In this document: in pieces, positions 60,446-64,000 of the stretch | Layout: every line of letters starts with the position of its first letter | Position numbering within the stretch: the first letter of the stretch is position 1 | DNA from: Blastomyces gilchristii SLH14081 | Lineage: Eukaryota; Ascomycota; Eurotiomycetes; Onygenales; Ajellomycetaceae | Assembly (NCBI RefSeq): GCF_000003855.2 | Contig: NW_003101675.1 | Location: 1,388,716 to 1,452,715, forward strand | DNA: 64,000 nucleotides | Reading direction: 5' to 3' | The notes under the pieces: generated by a model | What the model saw: only the letters and a program-made list of their open reading frames with translations | Databases searched by the model: none | Told to the model about the DNA's origin: nothing | Translations under genes and position numbers: made by a program

Positions 60446-60966
60446 CTGACCTTGCAAATGTGACCCGTGTCACTATCTGACCTTACTTAATACATCTTTT
60501 CTTGTAATTTGAAAGCACTTAATTATTTATCATCAATTCTACAATCAATTCAAAATCAATTTAAAATTAATTTAATACTGAAATTATTCTTGAATTTAAT
60601 AATAAAGTGAGTATTTGTATAATTTACACTGAATTGATTATCAACTGATTTTCAATCAATTGTTAATTACTTAAATATATGAATTGAATTTATTTTTATT
60701 ACTATAATTAATTAACAATTAATTTGAAATTAATTCAAAATCAATTTAAAATCAATTTAAAATCAATTATTAAATATTTTTATCTTGATATATTTTAAAA
60801 TTCTGTAAAACATCTCTTTATATTCTATATGAAATTATCTATTTATTTAATTAATTATAAATCTGCTATACATGCTTTGATTAATTAATAAGCTGAATGA
60901 ATAAGTGAATTGAAAGGTTGAAAGTTAATTACTAACTGATTATTACTGTATTATACGAGGTCGGAG
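60446..60966. other. AT-rich flank with degenerate AATCAATTTAA repeats
   Basis: No gene. From about 60530 to 60780 the sequence repeats an 11-12 bp unit close to AATCAATTTAA in loose tandem, clearest at 60735-60770 (three consecutive units). The first 50 bases after Copia-2 (GACCTTGC...GTGACCCGTGTCAC) are less mutated. Confidence 0.6.
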
Positions 60967-61065
60967 TAGACTGATTACTGAGATTATGAATTTCACATTT
61001 AATCTCATTTAATCTGATCTTATACATTTCTTAATGTGAGTCTCATCAGAATCAAGTATTAAAAA
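60967..61065 (+). mobile_element. hAT-like MITE, truncated third copy
   Basis: It begins TAGACTGATTACTGAG, matching the left end of the 26496-27001 MITE, and continues in step through CATTTCTTAATGTGAGTC and TATTAAAAAAACCTG. Similarity fades after about 61065. No second end or duplication was found. It is more mutated than the other two copies. Confidence 0.7.
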
Positions 61066-64000
61066 AACCTGAAAATGAATCATTTCTTTTATAAATGATG
61101 TGAAAAATAATCAGATTTAATTCAAGAATAGTGAAATAAGAGTAATTTCTCAGAATAAATAGTAAAAGATAATCATTGTTTCAAAATCAGAATGAGACTG
61201 AGACTGAAGATTAAATTCAGTTTTATTCAGTTTATTCAGTGATTACTTATATAATCAGAATTTAGTAATAATTATTAATAAAACTTATGAAATAACTAAA
61301 TACATTCTTGTATAAGTATATTCTTCACTTTCTTATAAAAACTATACTTCTCTGATATACTATGATCAGAGATATTAAACTATCTGATAATTTTATGTTT
61401 TATAATTATAAGTTTCTTAATTATTTCTTCTTATAATTATTCTTAGTGATAATGATAAATATCTTAGCTTGAGTAAAATCTTCACTTTATTCATATCTCT
61501 AGCAATGAAATTATTAGAATATTATATATTATTAGTGTAATAGTTGAATATATACTCTTAATAATTTTTCATAACTCTAGAATTGATTTAATATATAAAT
61601 TTATCCAGATTATCTTGAAAATAGCAGTTAAATTCAGTTTTATAAGTATATAATCTTATCTGATTTTCAGTTGTAATTGATATATATAAGTTCTATTTCA
61701 AAGTTAGTATTATAGTTCTATATAATATAAAGTTTTATCAGAAATTATTACTTATTAGAGAATTATATTTCACTATCTTCATATCTCTAATATCTGCTTA
61801 TTCAAATCTCTGATAATTAATATTATAGTAGTCTCAGATTATTTTAATATATAAGTCTTATTTCTTCTCTATTGAATCTTGAGAAGTGTAAATATTAAGT
61901 TAATAAGAGAGATCTAGTAGAGCTACTATAGTATAATACTCTGTAAAAGATTATTCAGTTTTACTATAGTAATATATCAGTTTATCTCTTACAGTAATAA
62001 TAGTCTGTACTATAGTATTATCTCAGACTGAATTTCTTTTTAAGTGATTCATTTACTTCTTAAGATAAGTAAGTAAACTATTATACACTCATCAGACTGA
62101 CTGCAGTATTAATAAATAAATAATTGAAACTATCTTAGTTATCTTATAAAACTGAAACAGTAAATCAATTATATATTTCAACTGAGTTTATTTTATATCA
62201 GAAAGTTTCAATATCTGAATCTTTTTTTAATCAGAGTGTTACACTTATTAATTAATTATCTAATATAATTAAGAGTCTGAATAGTTATCTTATATATTAA
62301 ACTATATTATATTCTAATATTCTATATTATATTCAGTGATGTGACTGATTTATTTATTTATTAAATATTATAGAATTATTATTATTGTTTAGAGAAGATA
62401 TAAATTATATTAGTAATATTTCAAATTTGTGATATTTAAATTATTAGTTAATCTATTCAAAATTAACAGTAGTATTATTAAAAAGCATTATTAAAAAACA
62501 ATATTAAAAAGTGTTATTAAAAAAATATTATCTTTTATAAAGTAAATATAAAAGTTACTTAAGTAATTACTTTTATCTCATTTATATCTCAAGAATTAGT
62601 TATCTCATTATTCTTTATCTCAATGTTAAGATTCTTTATTAGTATTTATATTATAAGTTAAATCATATGAGTAATGCAGAGAATGTAATCTTATTTAATA
62701 TTTCAGAAATACAAAGTCAATTTTTACTTCAAGCTTTTTATTGTAATGTAGTTATTCACAGTATTATCAGTTATAACTATAAGAAGACTGTAACTAATAT
62801 CTTAATAGTTATTTTTAATTACAGTTATTAATATCTCTATTATATAATTCTCAGTATTACTACTAATTAATGATTTAAATTCAATTAATGTCTCTTAATA
62901 TGTTTAGTTCTTATCAATATAATAACATATAACTCTTATAAATGTAAGATTGTTTATATCAGTTTATATATTCACTGTAAGAGACACTCTTTAATGATTC
63001 TTTAACTCTGATTCTAGATATTATATATTAACTTTATAGTATATCTCAACATTGAACTGAAGACAGAATTAATATAAAATATGAAGATTTGAATTAAGTA
63101 TTTGAAGAAGTGTTCAGAATTAAGAGTTTTAAATTAATTGAAGAGAAAGATTCAGAGATATATATATACAAAGTAATTATTCACAGAAGTTATCAGATGA
63201 GAGTTATGAAATCAGAGTATTAATACATAATTATTTTCATATAATTTTCTTCAAATTAAAAAGTTAGTATTATTAAAAATTGTTATCTAATAGAGTAACT
63301 TATCAGCTTAGTAGTAATTTTTTAATTATTTTTCTTTTATTATCTGCATTCTGATAACTTTAAATATTAAGAAATTTCATCAGAGTTATAATCAGTTTAT
63401 AATGAATGTTTCTGAATAAAGTTATAGTAATTACAGTAGAGAGATGACTCTTTAATAATCTATAATATACTCTATTAATAATTATTTTATAGTTCATTTT
63501 AATATTTATGTTGAGTTTTTCATAAATTTTTTAACCTGGAATCAGATATGAAGAATGAAGTGATTATTTATTATAATTGAAAGAGAGTATTCTGTATTGA
63601 ATTGTTAATAATATAGACTTTGTAATTTACAGTGATTTCTTAAAAAGTTTGTGAATCTTCAATAGAAGTGAAAGAAGTAAAAGAAGTGAATTCAGAAGAT
63701 ATGATAAAGATTTAAGAAAAATAATAATTTATTTTCAATAACTGATCACTGATATGTGTAAGAAGAATTATTATAAGAGAAAATAATCTTCTTTCTTAGC
63801 TTAGTTATAATTTTAGTACTAACTCAGATTGAATATTATTAATGTATAAAAGTAAATAAATAATCTTGATTAATCTCTGTTGTATTTCTTAAATATATTA
63901 AGTATTATAAAGAGAGTATTATCAATTTGTATTATCATGATAATATTATTAAAAATATATTACTATTGAAAATATCAATATTGAAAAAATGTTAATACTT
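61066..64000. other. Extremely AT-rich DNA without recognisable features
   Basis: I see no open frame over 60 codons, no LTR pair, no tandem array and no tRNA. It is probably old, fully decayed repeat DNA, but no family could be assigned. Confidence 0.6.

Noticed and set aside
62641..62710. Possible Gypsy integrase remnant (GTAATGCAGAGAATGTAATC resembles Gypsy-A near 38040)
   Set aside because: The match is only about 20-25 bases in very AT-rich DNA, with no flanking collinearity.
1..64000. Mitochondrial or bacterial origin of the AT-rich DNA; CRISPR arrays or operons
   Set aside because: The content is nuclear-type LTR elements, LINE, SINE and MITEs with target-site duplications; no regularly spaced repeats and no cassette of bacterial genes are present.

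Overview
This window is a transposon graveyard from a filamentous fungus, probably an ascomycete. I found no intact host gene. The base composition is very AT-rich, CC, GG and CG are almost absent, and nearly every recognisable reading frame is broken by stops where Trp, Gln or Arg codons are expected. This is the look of homology-dependent C-to-T mutation (RIP-like). The element types also fit a fungus: chromodomain Ty3/Gypsy, Ty1/Copia, a Tad-like LINE, and hAT-type MITEs. I cannot name the species.

The layout is a nested stack, reconstructed from matching long terminal repeats (LTRs), target-site duplications (TSDs) and homology between copies. Family names are mine. (1) A Copia element, Copia-1, occupies 1-283 and 8100-9601; it is split by a full-length Gypsy-A element (A1, 284-8099, TSD TATAT). 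(2) A second Copia family, D, lies on the minus strand and is scattered from 9602 to 54813: its 3' LTR end is at 9602-9806, its protease/integrase part at 31257-33226, and its gag/protease part and 5' LTR at 54107-54813. (3) One break in D (9807-31256) holds an inverted arrangement: a 5'-truncated Gypsy-B on the minus strand (9807-16385), a broken minus-strand Gypsy-C (16386-30246) and a plus-strand Gypsy-B 3' end (30250-31256). Gypsy-C there is itself interrupted by a tRNA-derived SINE (16465-16835), a 506-bp MITE (17061-17566), a 5'-truncated LINE (18181-18816) and a full-length LINE (19028-27265), which carries a second MITE (26496-27001). (4) The other break in D, inside its protease, holds a complete plus-strand Gypsy-C (33227-54106). 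That element is split by Gypsy-A2 (33280-41098, in its 5' LTR) and by a complete Gypsy-B (43439-50782, between protease and reverse transcriptase). (5) After a short spacer with a 13-bp minisatellite comes a complete Copia-2 (55244-60445), the least decayed element. (6) The last 3.5 kb is extremely AT-rich DNA with one MITE fragment and nothing else I can identify.

The most interesting signals are these. The outermost ends of LTR elements keep GC-rich sequence while the identical inner LTR ends are mutated. The mutation context does not look like standard CpA-biased RIP. A short unmutated SINE shares its 3' tail with the resident LINE. The LINE has an unmutated 5' island with a partial duplication. 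Gypsy-A has a conserved accessory region that is open on both strands. Domain limits within decayed elements are approximate; LTR, TSD, SINE, MITE and LINE limits were read directly.
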